Source: a virus
Length of the DNA stretch: 40,831 nucleotides
IMG/VR virus record: IMGVR_UViG_3300042991_000439
Coordinates: 1 to 40,831 of that record
Direction: 5' to 3' (one strand)
Every line of letters begins with the position of its first letter. The stretch's first letter is position 1. Below the pieces are notes generated by a model. It made no database searches and was not told where the DNA came from. It saw only the letters and a list, made by a program, of their open reading frames with translations. Shown piece by piece: positions 13,978 to 22,992 of this stretch. The position numbers and the translations under genes are program-made.

Positions 13978-14103
13978 TTAAACCACCTCCTTAATTTTTG
14001 ATTTTGGTGCAAAGACTTTATCAAACCATCTGCGTTCAAATTCAAAGCCTTGTCTTGGTTTGAATATTACTTTAACTCTGTCTAATGTTTTTACTGTAAT
14101 CAT
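13978..14103 (-). CDS. Small basic protein (41 residues), first gene of the peptide island
   Basis: ATG at 14103 follows a near-perfect AGGAGGTGA at a spacing of about 5, which makes translation likely. The product starts MITVKTLDRVKVIFKPRQGF and continues with FERRW and a Lys-rich end. It has no membrane segment and no known motif. The ribosome site of the next frame (AAGGAGGTGG) lies within its last codons. It is the first gene after the island's putative control region. Confidence 0.55.
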   Translation of the reverse strand: MITVKTLDRVKVIFKPRQGFEFERRWFDKVFAPKSKIKEVV

Positions 14104-14175
14104 CTCAATCACCTCCTCTTATAATTTATACTTTTATTTACTTTTCAATCTTCAGTTTATTTGTTTTTGTATTAT

Positions 14176-14213
14176 ATTATACACTTGACTTACCAAAATA
14201 TTACAGATATTAC
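14176..14213. promoter_or_regulatory. Divergent promoter candidates of the peptide island
   Basis: On the plus strand TTGACT (14185-14190) and TATTAC (14208-14213) are 17 bases apart, facing away from the island. On the minus strand TATAAT (14181-14176) could serve the 41-residue ORF, with a poor -35. A third, extended -10 plus-strand element (TGTTATACT, 14293-14301) lies nearby. No plus-strand gene follows, only a terminator-like stem at 14331-14358. Confidence 0.35.
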
Positions 14214-14254
14214 ATATTTTAGGTGACAAAATTTAAGCTTATTTCACATAGATT

Positions 14255-14273
14255 TTTGTGCAAATTGCACAAA
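14255..14273. promoter_or_regulatory. 19-bp palindrome, candidate operator
   Basis: TTTGTGCAA and TTGCACAAA are perfect 9-base arms around one central A, in the non-coding stretch upstream of the peptide island. The length and symmetry suit a dimeric repressor site. No matching copy was noticed elsewhere in the genome. The rest of the 14104-14352 gap is AT-rich without other clear structure. Confidence 0.45.
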
Positions 14274-14330
14274 GAATATTTGAATATTGATATGTTATAC
14301 TATAAAAAGTTAAAGTGATACCTTGAGTGA

Positions 14331-14358
14331 AATAAAACACCTAACGAGGGGTTTATTT
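14331..14358. terminator. Two-way terminator after the minor capsid gene
   Basis: The stem ACACCT/AGGGGT with one mismatch and an AACG loop is extended by AATAAA/TTTATT. It has T-rich tails on both strands (minus TTTTATTT, plus TTTATTTTATT). It overlaps the TAA of the minor capsid gene at 14353. It would stop the packaging and portal operon and any short plus-strand RNA from the island control region. Confidence 0.6.
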
Positions 14359-15525
14359 TATTGATACTCTCTTATAACCAGGCACTCGCATTCTTTCCAT
14401 TTGAGTAGGTATTCCCGCACACTTACTTAAAATTCTATATTGGTTAGTCAATCTAGTAATGTTCTGTTGAGCTTTAGCAATTGCTTGTTTATTATTTGAT
14501 GCAACTGCTATGATTTGAAAATCTTTCTGTTTTCTTATTTCTGTTTCGAGTTTTCGTTGAACTTGAGTTAATTCATATTTAGTATAAGTTTGCCCTTTAT
14601 AATTCATCTTTTCTCGACTTTGTAACTGAAAATCTTTAAGTTGAGAACGTGTATAACTAGGACTAGATACTCCCAAAACGATACTGTAAGCGAAATGCTT
14701 GCAATTAAGCGTGCCTATAGGTCGAGCTAAACTATTATTTAATTCTTCGTATGCTTGCTTAGTGTATTGTCGTCCTTGATATGGTAAGTGATCTTCAGCA
14801 CACAGAGGATGTGCCGATATTTCAACACCATCAGCACCAAATTCATAACCTATTTGATTTTGAATTCCTTGGTTTACTTGTCTTACACCTTCAAGTAAAT
14901 TCATTCTGACACTTGTATCCAATCGTCTTGAATAGCCCGTTGGATAGTCCATAGTGTGTATACCTTGATCTGCATAATTCTTAATCAACTTATACATATC
15001 GTCTTGATAACTAGTAAATCCATTACTAACCGAGGTTACCGCTTGATCTATACCATTTCTGTAACCAGACGCTAAGTTATACCAAATGTTTTTACCTGTG
15101 TAATTAGAAGGCAAATTAAATCCAGTCGTTCGTGATGCATTTTCAAACGATCCAGCTGTCAAATCAGCCCAAGATTTAACCTGTCGCTGAAGTCTTATAT
15201 TATCTGCATACGGAATATAACTAATGTTTCGATAATCATATAATGGTTTAGCAAGCGACGTACTTTTACTAGCAATTTGATCGTAAAGAGGATATATATC
15301 GTCTATATTCTTACCAGTTGCAATTGCTAATTCTTTAGTTATTTTATTAATATCTCCGCCAATCTCAACACTATTAGCAAGTGCATAAGCATCATTGGAG
15401 CTGAGTTGTCCAATTTGTTTTATTCTCAATCCCAATTTTTCTAACATAAAAGTAATTACAGTATTTACACGCCCCGTGAACCTAGCATCTATTAATTCTA
15501 ATACCTCTTCGGATAATACTGCCAT
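14353..15525 (-). CDS. Minor capsid protein (Phage_min_cap2-like)
   Basis: This is a 390-residue protein directly after the portal, which it follows by one base. The central stretch ISAHPLCAEDHLPYQGR, followed by LNCKHFAYSIVLG, is the conserved His/Cys region of the Phage_min_cap2 family, related to the SPP1 gp7 and Mu gpF class. These proteins sit inside the head near the portal and help DNA ejection or assembly. The N-terminal half is helical and the C-terminus is strongly basic. Its start ATG is at 15525. Confidence 0.85.
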   Translation of the reverse strand: MAVLSEEVLELIDARFTGRVNTVITFMLEKLGLRIKQIGQLSSNDAYALANSVEIGGDINKITKELAIATGKNIDDIYPLYDQIASKSTSLAKPLYDYRNISYIPYADNIRLQRQVKSWADLTAGSFENASRTTGFNLPSNYTGKNIWYNLASGYRNGIDQAVTSVSNGFTSYQDDMYKLIKNYADQGIHTMDYPTGYSRRLDTSVRMNLLEGVRQVNQGIQNQIGYEFGADGVEISAHPLCAEDHLPYQGRQYTKQAYEELNNSLARPIGTLNCKHFAYSIVLGVSSPSYTRSQLKDFQLQSREKMNYKGQTYTKYELTQVQRKLETEIRKQKDFQIIAVASNNKQAIAKAQQNITRLTNQYRILSKCAGIPTQMERMRVPGYKRVSIK

Positions 15526-15526
15526 A

Positions 15527-16942
15527 TTATGCTCCTACTAATTGCTGAACAGTAGGTTCATTTGCACTTATTTCCTCTATTTTTTTACGAGCTAAGATTT
15601 CATCTTCATTGTAAACTTTCATTCTATATTCCACTTTGCTCGTAATTCCAGCATTCACTTCTTGCATCAATCTTTGTTGCTCTGCAGAATCATTTTTAAA
15701 TCTAGAATAATCTGTAATTACTTCAACTGTATTGGTTTGAATTCCCGCAAGATAACAAACCACTTTTACTAAATTCTCAACACATTCAATAAGTACAGAA
15801 TCATAGTTATCTTTAGTTCGGTATGCATCACTATCCCTCGACATAACCTCAGTTGCTGTCATAGGCTGATTCCCGCTGAAACTGTAGAAATTCTCTCCAA
15901 ATCCAATGTTTGAGGATAGCCAATTGAGTTCACTCTGAATACTTTCGATATGTTCTTGGTATCTCAATTTGAAGTCAATATCTTTGATTGGTTGCTGATC
16001 CATACCCCTCAGAGCAACATAGGTTGTGTCATTTTTATCAAAATACATCGCAGTGGTTACATTTCCAGCATCATCCACACTAGGTAATCCTTTAAGAGCT
16101 GAAGCATCAACCAAAATACGCTTTCTACCTGAAACGAACTCGTTATTAAAGCTGTCATATTTAGTATCAATTGTTTTTAATCTATCTACACTATTACCAT
16201 AGATACTAATTCCCATTGGATTATCTAAATCATAGTTATTAACAATTGGGAATTTTAAAACTTGAAAGTGTGGATAATCTATATTGGTATAAATTACTTC
16301 TTCCTGTACATCAGGGAACATAAGATTAAATGGTATTTTTGTTCCTAGTTTATTTTGTATTTCGGAACGATACAACGCATTATACTTTGTATAAACGCGA
16401 TTCTTGTATTCGTGATAAACCAAATGAATATAATAAATCACTTTCCCATTTTCCATTCTAGTAAAAGGATTTACAGTAACAAATCCTGTGATCTGAGCAT
16501 TACAATATTGAAAAGGTATTATCCTCGTTGGATCTCCAATATACTCAATCATCACTTGATTATCATACAAAAACTCACTAAATACGACAGTTCCGAGAGC
16601 TGAACATAGTTCCAATTGTCTTGGAAACATTACCTCAAAATTATTTCTTTCTAGTATTTCCCATAATTGCTCTGTTTTCGATTCATCGTCTAAATTAATT
16701 TGCACTTTGTTTGACCAAAGTAACTTGGACATATCTTCACTCACTTTCTTAGCTAGGTTCATTGTCATTTTTTCTTTTAAAACTGTAGTTCCATCTGCCA
16801 ATTTGACGTTATATAAGTGAAAATCTGAAACTAAACCTTTATACCAATCTTTCCAATAATCTATTTTGGAATAATAAGCTGAGTTTATACTATTTAATCC
16901 ATCTTTCATTAATTCTTGAATAATTTGTTCATTTATTGTCAT
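15527..16942 (-). CDS. Portal protein (SPP1 Gp6-like)
   Basis: This is a 471-residue protein starting MTINEQIIQELMKDGL behind GGAG. It has the features of the SPP1-type portal family: WKDWYKGLVSDFH near the start, AKKVSEDMSKLLWSN (about 65-80), the long central NEFVSGRKRILVD (about 275-290), and SGNQPMTATEVMSRDSDAYRTKDN before the C-terminal helices. Twelve copies would form the DNA channel at one head vertex. A CAGCGGGA octamer lies at 15871-15878, where it encodes FSGN. Confidence 0.93.
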   Translation of the reverse strand: MTINEQIIQELMKDGLNSINSAYYSKIDYWKDWYKGLVSDFHLYNVKLADGTTVLKEKMTMNLAKKVSEDMSKLLWSNKVQINLDDESKTEQLWEILERNNFEVMFPRQLELCSALGTVVFSEFLYDNQVMIEYIGDPTRIIPFQYCNAQITGFVTVNPFTRMENGKVIYYIHLVYHEYKNRVYTKYNALYRSEIQNKLGTKIPFNLMFPDVQEEVIYTNIDYPHFQVLKFPIVNNYDLDNPMGISIYGNSVDRLKTIDTKYDSFNNEFVSGRKRILVDASALKGLPSVDDAGNVTTAMYFDKNDTTYVALRGMDQQPIKDIDFKLRYQEHIESIQSELNWLSSNIGFGENFYSFSGNQPMTATEVMSRDSDAYRTKDNYDSVLIECVENLVKVVCYLAGIQTNTVEVITDYSRFKNDSAEQQRLMQEVNAGITSKVEYRMKVYNEDEILARKKIEEISANEPTVQQLVGA

Positions 16943-16944
16943 TA

Positions 16945-18264
16945 TTAATCTCCAAATAAAGCTCTGTTTTGAGCTGTATCTTCATACATATAATTTGCAA
17001 AGGCTGTCCAATTTGTAGCATTCTGATAAACGCTTAAAGAACCAACAGGAACATATACTCGTAGTTGAGCATTAATACTACTACTATTATTAATAGCTAA
17101 AGTTGTAATATCGGAAGGTGAATTAAAACGCTTAAGAGTTATTACTGTTAAATAATTACAACCATAAAATACGTATTCTCCTATGTTTGTTACAGTACTA
17201 GGAACCGTCAGAATATTAAAATTTACACAATTAGCAAAAGCATAATCATAAATATTAGTAATACTATTTGAAAAAATCACGTCTTTTAATTTGGCACAAC
17301 TATTAAAAGTTGATACTGGAATTGTTGTTAAATTATTGGATAATTGAACTTTTATTACACCGGAACTGGAAACCAGGAATGAACTTACACTATTTACAGA
17401 ATTAGGCATTATAAACTCTGACAAAGAATAAGTATCATATAAACAAGCTTGTCCTAAAGTTGTGAGACCATATCCAAAAATTGCATGTGATAGACTTACA
17501 CAATCAGCAAAACAACTATTATTTAATAATGTACACTCAAATGGCGTTATAATATATTCGATATTTCTACAAGAACTGAATACATATTTACCTATACTAG
17601 TTATAGTATTTGGAATATTTACTATATTAAGATTAACTGAATTTACTAACGCATAATCTTCGAGTGTAGCTTTTTCACCAATAAATAAGTTTTCTAAACA
17701 TCTTATGTAATTGCTATTATTACCACCAACAAAACTATAACTACTTGATTTATTTCCAAAAGAATATGTTCCGGAGCCAGAACTTATCCATATCGTTATT
17801 TCATATTTACCTGCAGTACTATAAGTATGAGAAGTATTTAAATTTCCAGATGATGTCGTTGTATAATTAGCAGAACCATCACCCCAAGAAATTGTAAGTG
17901 TTGAAGTATCAGATTTGTTGAAATAAACTGGTACACTTAATCCGGTACCTGCAGTTGTTATTATAAAAGCTGAAGTTTTACGTATTCCATCACTAGTTAC
18001 ATTCCTATATACTGCACCAACATCTAAATCTTGAGTGATATTTGTAAGATTAGAATTTGAATGATTCCAAGAAACAAATTCCAGAGCACAGGATCTTGTT
18101 GTAGCAGCTAAGGTTTGAGGTATGGCAGGGGGTATAACCGTACCACCTGAATTAACATACTTTTCTAATATTTTATAATCTAATACACCATTTGTAATAT
18201 CTAAATAAAAGAATCTAACCTTATAAGCTCCGGTACTCTGAAATACTTTAGGTTTCACAATCAT
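16945..18264 (-). CDS. BspA-type leucine-rich-repeat fibre / adhesin
   Basis: This is a 439-residue protein. ATG 18264 overlaps the stop of the preceding gene (ATGA) behind AGGAGGTG. A PKD-like beta domain covers about residues 105-170 (LTISWGDGSANY, HTYSTAGKYEITIW). From about 185 to 390 come BspA/LRR_5 repeats of about 23 residues (IPNTITSIGKYVFSSC, VPSTVTNIGEYVFYGC). Such repeats bind host proteins or glycans in gut bacteria and appear in some phage tips. There is no signal peptide. Its place beside the other fibre gene, before the portal, is unusual. It is probably a virion receptor-binding protein. Confidence 0.75.
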   Translation of the reverse strand: MIVKPKVFQSTGAYKVRFFYLDITNGVLDYKILEKYVNSGGTVIPPAIPQTLAATTRSCALEFVSWNHSNSNLTNITQDLDVGAVYRNVTSDGIRKTSAFIITTAGTGLSVPVYFNKSDTSTLTISWGDGSANYTTTSSGNLNTSHTYSTAGKYEITIWISSGSGTYSFGNKSSSYSFVGGNNSNYIRCLENLFIGEKATLEDYALVNSVNLNIVNIPNTITSIGKYVFSSCRNIEYIITPFECTLLNNSCFADCVSLSHAIFGYGLTTLGQACLYDTYSLSEFIMPNSVNSVSSFLVSSSGVIKVQLSNNLTTIPVSTFNSCAKLKDVIFSNSITNIYDYAFANCVNFNILTVPSTVTNIGEYVFYGCNYLTVITLKRFNSPSDITTLAINNSSSINAQLRVYVPVGSLSVYQNATNWTAFANYMYEDTAQNRALFGD

Positions 18265-20252
18265 AATGCACCTCCTGAAACTGCTTTAACTACTGCAATT
18301 CCCAAACTGAGAGTAATTAAAGGTGTGACGGTGACTGTAAATGTTATTGAACTTCCCGATTGGGTGTATAACAAACCGTAGTCAACATAATAAGAATCTG
18401 GAGCTTGAATGGTCACAAAATCAGCGTCAACTAATCCTGTTATAGACTGAGTAAATGAGTTAGTTGACCAATCACTTGTTAAAATGTCTAGCGTATAAGT
18501 TTTATTTAATCTTGCATCAAATTCTGCCTGTACATTAGTAAGTACATCTCCACCATTATCATAACTAATTGCACTCGCTGGATGAGAGTTTGTAGCATCT
18601 CGATTAATTAAAGCATTATGGTCAGTAGTACTTGCTGAAGTAGGAACACCAGTCTGTACTGTTCTAAAGTCTGCACTCTCAATATAACTTCCCGCTGGAG
18701 TGCCTGTAGTTCTTTGATAAATAACTCTGTAAATTAATTTCCATTCTGCTGTACTTAAATTTATTGTAGGGGCTGAGGCATTCCTTGCGTTAGTCAGATT
18801 TGAATAATCACCTTGACCAATTACACAATATATAGGCTCTGTAGGGTCATTTGTAGCATATACCCAGTTTGTAGCATATCTATTGTTAGTTACATCTTGT
18901 AGAGTGCCTGAACCGTTGTCATACTGAAGAATACCACCAATACTAACAGCCTTAGCATAATTTGAACCACGAGTAAGTCTCATACCAGTTGTAGCATTTC
19001 TATGCCACAATGAACACGTAGTTCGAGTACTACCCGTGTCTGCTTTTAAATCTTCATCATAAATAATACCTTGAGTAACACTCAATGTTGAAGTAGCAAA
19101 AGTACCAGTCAAACCAGATTTATACATTGCTCCAATGTTATTGTGTGCCCAATAGTGCCACGCCTTGTTCCTTTCGTATCCGTGTCTTTCATCAGTTAGT
19201 GAATAGGTTGAACCGTCTTTAAATACTATTGCTACCGGAATGTTGTAACCGCTAGTTAAGTCCCACGCGGTGATACTCTTTTGCAATACTCCAGCTGAAT
19301 CCAAATAAACATAAGTTATCGTTTGATCTTCCGTTACTGTGACTGTTTGTGTATTTGCTAAGACATGTTTAGTACCCATTGTGTACACAGTAAACGAAGT
19401 AGTTGTAGGAGCTAACGTAACAACACCAGAGCCATTTACTGAAATTGTTGAATCTGTACGATTCACAAAACCTGCGAATGTTTTAGAAACATCAAATGTT
19501 TTATTCGCCCAACCAGTACCTGTATAGTAAGGAAAATCATTACTTGCAGGTGTTGTGATTGTTACATCACTTAATTCATCAAAAGTATAACTTGGTTTGG
19601 TTGGCTCTTTTGCCCAAGCAGATACAGTTGGATCAACTTCCTCTGTTAAATAGTTTCCAGCTGGTTGGATGCCTAAATCAGCAGAAGTTTTGTTTCCTGT
19701 TAACTCAATATCATTTACACTTGGTTTATTAGTTAATTGTGTGTAATCAGTAGTTCCACCTGAACCACCTGCTTTATATGTACCATCATCTGCTAAAAAT
19801 TTAGTACCATCACCTGTAGTATCCAAAATGGAGGTGATAGTATATAACTCTGCTATTTGAGCAGTATGAGTGGCAATGATGTCAGGATTCTCTTCAGCTG
19901 TGATTTCGGATATATTTAAAGCATTATCTATTGTTAGTAAATACTTTTGCCATTGTACTTTTACAATATCGTCTCCATTAACAATTGTTGCCCATAATTG
20001 CAATTCTAAAGTACCACTTAAGGTTAAAGAATCATCTAATTCAATTGTGTAGCTCGTTTCGCCTGAACCTAATGAGTATTGTTTTGTTATTGTACCGTTC
20101 TGACAATCCATCACAAAACTAAAATCTTCATAATCTTCAGGAACTGTTATATTTATAATTGTTCCTAAGTTTTCGTTATCAAAAGTATGTACTGTATTCT
20201 GATTGTATACTGCTCCATTGAGCAAATATGTCAGAGTTAAAGTTTTAAACAT
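18261..20252 (-). CDS. Tail fibre / upper baseplate-like receptor-binding protein
   Basis: This is a 663-residue protein. ATG 20252 follows AGGAGGTCTC. The first 130 residues form a two-part beta domain (LNGAVYNQNTVHTF, QYSLGSGETSYTIELDDSL, KVQWQKYLLTIDNALN) like the BppU N-terminal adapter of lactococcal baseplates. A short shaft follows with collar-like repeats (TDYTQLTNKPSVNDIELTG), common in phage fibres. The rest is a large beta-rich C-terminal tip. It is likely a virion protein that positions or contains the receptor-binding tip. It is encoded unexpectedly between large terminase and portal. Confidence 0.72.
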   Translation of the reverse strand: MFKTLTLTYLLNGAVYNQNTVHTFDNENLGTIINITVPEDYEDFSFVMDCQNGTITKQYSLGSGETSYTIELDDSLTLSGTLELQLWATIVNGDDIVKVQWQKYLLTIDNALNISEITAEENPDIIATHTAQIAELYTITSILDTTGDGTKFLADDGTYKAGGSGGTTDYTQLTNKPSVNDIELTGNKTSADLGIQPAGNYLTEEVDPTVSAWAKEPTKPSYTFDELSDVTITTPASNDFPYYTGTGWANKTFDVSKTFAGFVNRTDSTISVNGSGVVTLAPTTTSFTVYTMGTKHVLANTQTVTVTEDQTITYVYLDSAGVLQKSITAWDLTSGYNIPVAIVFKDGSTYSLTDERHGYERNKAWHYWAHNNIGAMYKSGLTGTFATSTLSVTQGIIYDEDLKADTGSTRTTCSLWHRNATTGMRLTRGSNYAKAVSIGGILQYDNGSGTLQDVTNNRYATNWVYATNDPTEPIYCVIGQGDYSNLTNARNASAPTINLSTAEWKLIYRVIYQRTTGTPAGSYIESADFRTVQTGVPTSASTTDHNALINRDATNSHPASAISYDNGGDVLTNVQAEFDARLNKTYTLDILTSDWSTNSFTQSITGLVDADFVTIQAPDSYYVDYGLLYTQSGSSITFTVTVTPLITLSLGIAVVKAVSGGAL

Positions 20253-20275
20253 GAGACCTCCTAATTCTTATAGAT

Positions 20276-21652
20276 TCATTCACGTAACCCCAATTTATTT
20301 AAATTATCTTTTATATAATATTGAAAAGCATCTACTGTATGATCAGCATAATAATAAGTGTAATCTTTGGCGTGGGTATTGTAATAAAGTTCAGTAGAAG
20401 GTAGTTCTTTCTCAATTTTATCAGGCATTGGTTTCCCTTTTTCCACAGATTCTACACACCACATATAGTTTGTTATTTCTTTTATAAACATCTTATTATT
20501 TGAGTTGTCTATGATTCTAAATTTCCCTCTAGCTATAAAATCCTGAGAGAATTCAATCAATTCCTCTTTATTTTTGCCTTTGTTTACGGGATAAAGTCTT
20601 ATTCCATAATCTTTGTAATATTGGTTTCTTAATGCACCCTCTGCACTGTCTATAGTTTCTCGATCTACAGTTGCAGAATATTCTCGTTGTATGTCACATC
20701 TGAATTTAAAAATATCTCTAGCTAGTTCTGTAGGAGCCTTTTTGACCTGTTTCTCATTTGGAGAGTAATAATAAGTGTCTAACAGATACCAATTACCATC
20801 ACTTGCATATCCAAAACATAATGATGTTGTCGCTGAAGTTTGGTGACCTGTGTCGATTGCAAAGTCCAAATATAAGATTCTTAATTTGTTGTCTTTGAGA
20901 TGATTTGGAGAAACGATTTGTAATAGATCTGGATTGTAGATTAGTCCATCAATACCTATAACTTCACCTAAATATATCCATCTGTAACGCTTTTCATCGT
21001 ACTTTTTAAGGCGTTCTGCCTCTTCTATAAATGAATTCCCAAGCCAATTATGAGGAACTGCTCTATAATCTGTACTTGTTACTTGTATTCCTTCCCGCTG
21101 TCGTTGATTTTCGACCCAGATATTAACCCAGTGGTATCGATTCTTGGGCGGATTGTAGGAATAAAGTGAGATGAACCAATCCATGTTGCCACGACTAAAT
21201 GTAGCAATAATTTGGTCTAGTATATCTTGATTATCAAACTCAGTTAACTCTTCAAACCAAACTATCTTAATCGGATTAGATTCATCAATCATACCTTTGA
21301 GGCGTTCATAGTCATCTCCACCAGCAAAATAGATATTATTACCATTGGCAAGTCGTATGTACATTGGAGATAAGTAGCACCAATAGTCCATGTTTTCAAC
21401 TTGGCCAAGACGTTTTAATGCTCTCTTAATCTCTTTGTAAACGCTGTTCCTGATAGTGTTCTGATACCTCTTCAAAATAATTGCACTACAGTTTTTCTCT
21501 TGAAGACAGTGAAATACAACTTTGATGGCATTCTTGCTAGTCTTAGTTGATGCTCTACCACCTAAATCTATTTGATGAGGTTGTTTGGATAGAAATGTAC
21601 TCCAAAAGTGTGGAGCTATTATTTCTTTTAATTTTATTTTATTTATAGACAT
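20276..21652 (-). CDS. terL: Terminase large subunit (PBSX family)
   Basis: This is a 458-residue packaging motor and nuclease. ATG 21652 overlaps the hsdS stop (TGATG). Walker A is GGRASTKTS (31-39), Walker B with the catalytic Glu is IVWFEELTEF (about 130-139), and the RNase H-like nuclease begins at LYLDFAIDTG (about residue 255). The length and motif style belong to the PBSX/SPP1 group, which packages by headful. That agrees with a circularly permuted genome that assembles as a circle. Confidence 0.95.
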   Translation of the reverse strand: MSINKIKLKEIIAPHFWSTFLSKQPHQIDLGGRASTKTSKNAIKVVFHCLQEKNCSAIILKRYQNTIRNSVYKEIKRALKRLGQVENMDYWCYLSPMYIRLANGNNIYFAGGDDYERLKGMIDESNPIKIVWFEELTEFDNQDILDQIIATFSRGNMDWFISLYSYNPPKNRYHWVNIWVENQRQREGIQVTSTDYRAVPHNWLGNSFIEEAERLKKYDEKRYRWIYLGEVIGIDGLIYNPDLLQIVSPNHLKDNKLRILYLDFAIDTGHQTSATTSLCFGYASDGNWYLLDTYYYSPNEKQVKKAPTELARDIFKFRCDIQREYSATVDRETIDSAEGALRNQYYKDYGIRLYPVNKGKNKEELIEFSQDFIARGKFRIIDNSNNKMFIKEITNYMWCVESVEKGKPMPDKIEKELPSTELYYNTHAKDYTYYYADHTVDAFQYYIKDNLNKLGLRE

Positions 21653-22992
21653 CAAACAATCACCTTCCCTGTAACCGCTTCACTTATTACGCTCTTGCGG
21701 TATTCTTTTAATAACTCAATTAACTTTTTCTGATCTTCAATAATAGAGTCAATTTGTGAAGTTTTGAGGTCTAGATAATTGGCTATAGATTGTTGGATAT
21801 TAATTTTAGGAATTGCGCATTTCTCATTGAAGTACTCTGAAATATTTAGATTTTGTATTCCGGTGGTCTGGTTGATACTTTTGTTATTTAATCCAATAGA
21901 ATAAAGTACCGAGAACAAGTAATTAATAAAAACATTATCATTATTTTGATTTACTTTAATTTTCTCAATAAAATTAGAACACAATGATTTAATATTTTTA
22001 TTAAAAATAACTACTCTTCCTACCGGAAAGTTTTTACCACCGCCCGATTTCTCGATGATTAAATCATTTTTATTCAGAATTAATTTAATTATATTTACAC
22101 TATCATCATAATTTCTAATAGTGTACTCATTATCCTTTATGCTCAGACTATTATAATCAAAATCAGCAACTCTGATACAAATGCAATCATTATTATTGCC
22201 CGCTGGCGCATTTCCCCAAGAACCTGTACAATGGTATTCTATACATAGTTTTATTTTTTTAACTTCCCAATCTTCAGGTATCTGACCAATCCAAGGAATC
22301 CCGCTGTCTTTCATTTTTACAGTCTTATCTAAACCTTTTGTCACAGCTTCGCTTATTAGGCTTTTCCTGTACTCTGACAGCTTTTTGTTTTGATTGGTTA
22401 AATTAGAAATAATAGAGTCAATTTGTGAAGTTTTAAGATCTAGATAGTTGGCAATGGCTTGTTGGGTTTGAAACGAAGGTACTGGTAATGAAATAATATT
22501 TAATTTGGACATTGATATTCTCATACGGATTTCAAGAATACCATTTCCTAAACCTTTTAAACTTTTTTGCAGAACTTCTGATTGGAAAATATAGTTATAG
22601 AACTCGATATTATATTTGTCTATATTTCTTGAGTATAACATGTAATAAACAGGACTAACGCAACCAAAGTAATTTGAAAGACCAACAGAACCGATAACAA
22701 CATTCATACTGTTTACGACAATATCGTTAGGATATGCCAATTTATAACATGTTAAATCCTCTTTTGCTTTATTTCCTATATCTCCTTTTTCGCTATACAA
22801 AATTACTCCACGAGTGTTTGTTAAAGATAATATTTCTTCTGTCTTAATTGGATTATTATTTTCTTTTCTCTCCGCTAAAATAGCCTTCAATGGTTTTACT
22901 TCCCAATCTTCAGGTATCTGACCAATCCAAGGAATCCCGCTGTCTTTCGTGTTGTGTTCTTCGATGTCTGTTCTATTACTAAAACAGCTCAT
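21652..22992 (-). CDS. hsdS: Type I restriction-modification specificity subunit HsdS
   Basis: This is a 446-residue protein. ATG 22992 fits GAGGTAGGTG; an in-frame GTG lies nine bases earlier. It has two target-recognition domains, each introduced by KDSGIPWIGQIPEDWEV (about residues 17 and 230) and each followed by a conserved helix pair (QAIANYLDLKTSQIDSII, then EYRKSLISEAVT). The full two-half architecture is intact, so it should recognise a bipartite site. It overlaps hsdM by 14 bases and is next to it, but no hsdR is present in the genome. The two halves share a perfect 51-base DNA repeat. Confidence 0.94.
   Translation of the reverse strand: MSCFSNRTDIEEHNTKDSGIPWIGQIPEDWEVKPLKAILAERKENNNPIKTEEILSLTNTRGVILYSEKGDIGNKAKEDLTCYKLAYPNDIVVNSMNVVIGSVGLSNYFGCVSPVYYMLYSRNIDKYNIEFYNYIFQSEVLQKSLKGLGNGILEIRMRISMSKLNIISLPVPSFQTQQAIANYLDLKTSQIDSIISNLTNQNKKLSEYRKSLISEAVTKGLDKTVKMKDSGIPWIGQIPEDWEVKKIKLCIEYHCTGSWGNAPAGNNNDCICIRVADFDYNSLSIKDNEYTIRNYDDSVNIIKLILNKNDLIIEKSGGGKNFPVGRVVIFNKNIKSLCSNFIEKIKVNQNNDNVFINYLFSVLYSIGLNNKSINQTTGIQNLNISEYFNEKCAIPKINIQQSIANYLDLKTSQIDSIIEDQKKLIELLKEYRKSVISEAVTGKVIV
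22262..22312. repeat. Perfect 51-bp direct repeat within hsdS (copy 1)
   Basis: This copy is identical to 22898-22948 and encodes the same KDSGIPWIGQIPEDWEV segment at the start of the second recognition domain. Recombination between the copies would delete about 636 bp, one whole recognition half, in frame. Exact identity suggests recent exchange or strong functional matching. Confidence 0.9.
22898..22948. repeat. Perfect 51-bp direct repeat within hsdS (copy 2)
   Basis: This is the partner of 22262-22312, at the start of the first recognition domain. It also contains one of the CAGCGGGA octamers (22935-22942), as does the other copy (22299-22306). Confidence 0.9.
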
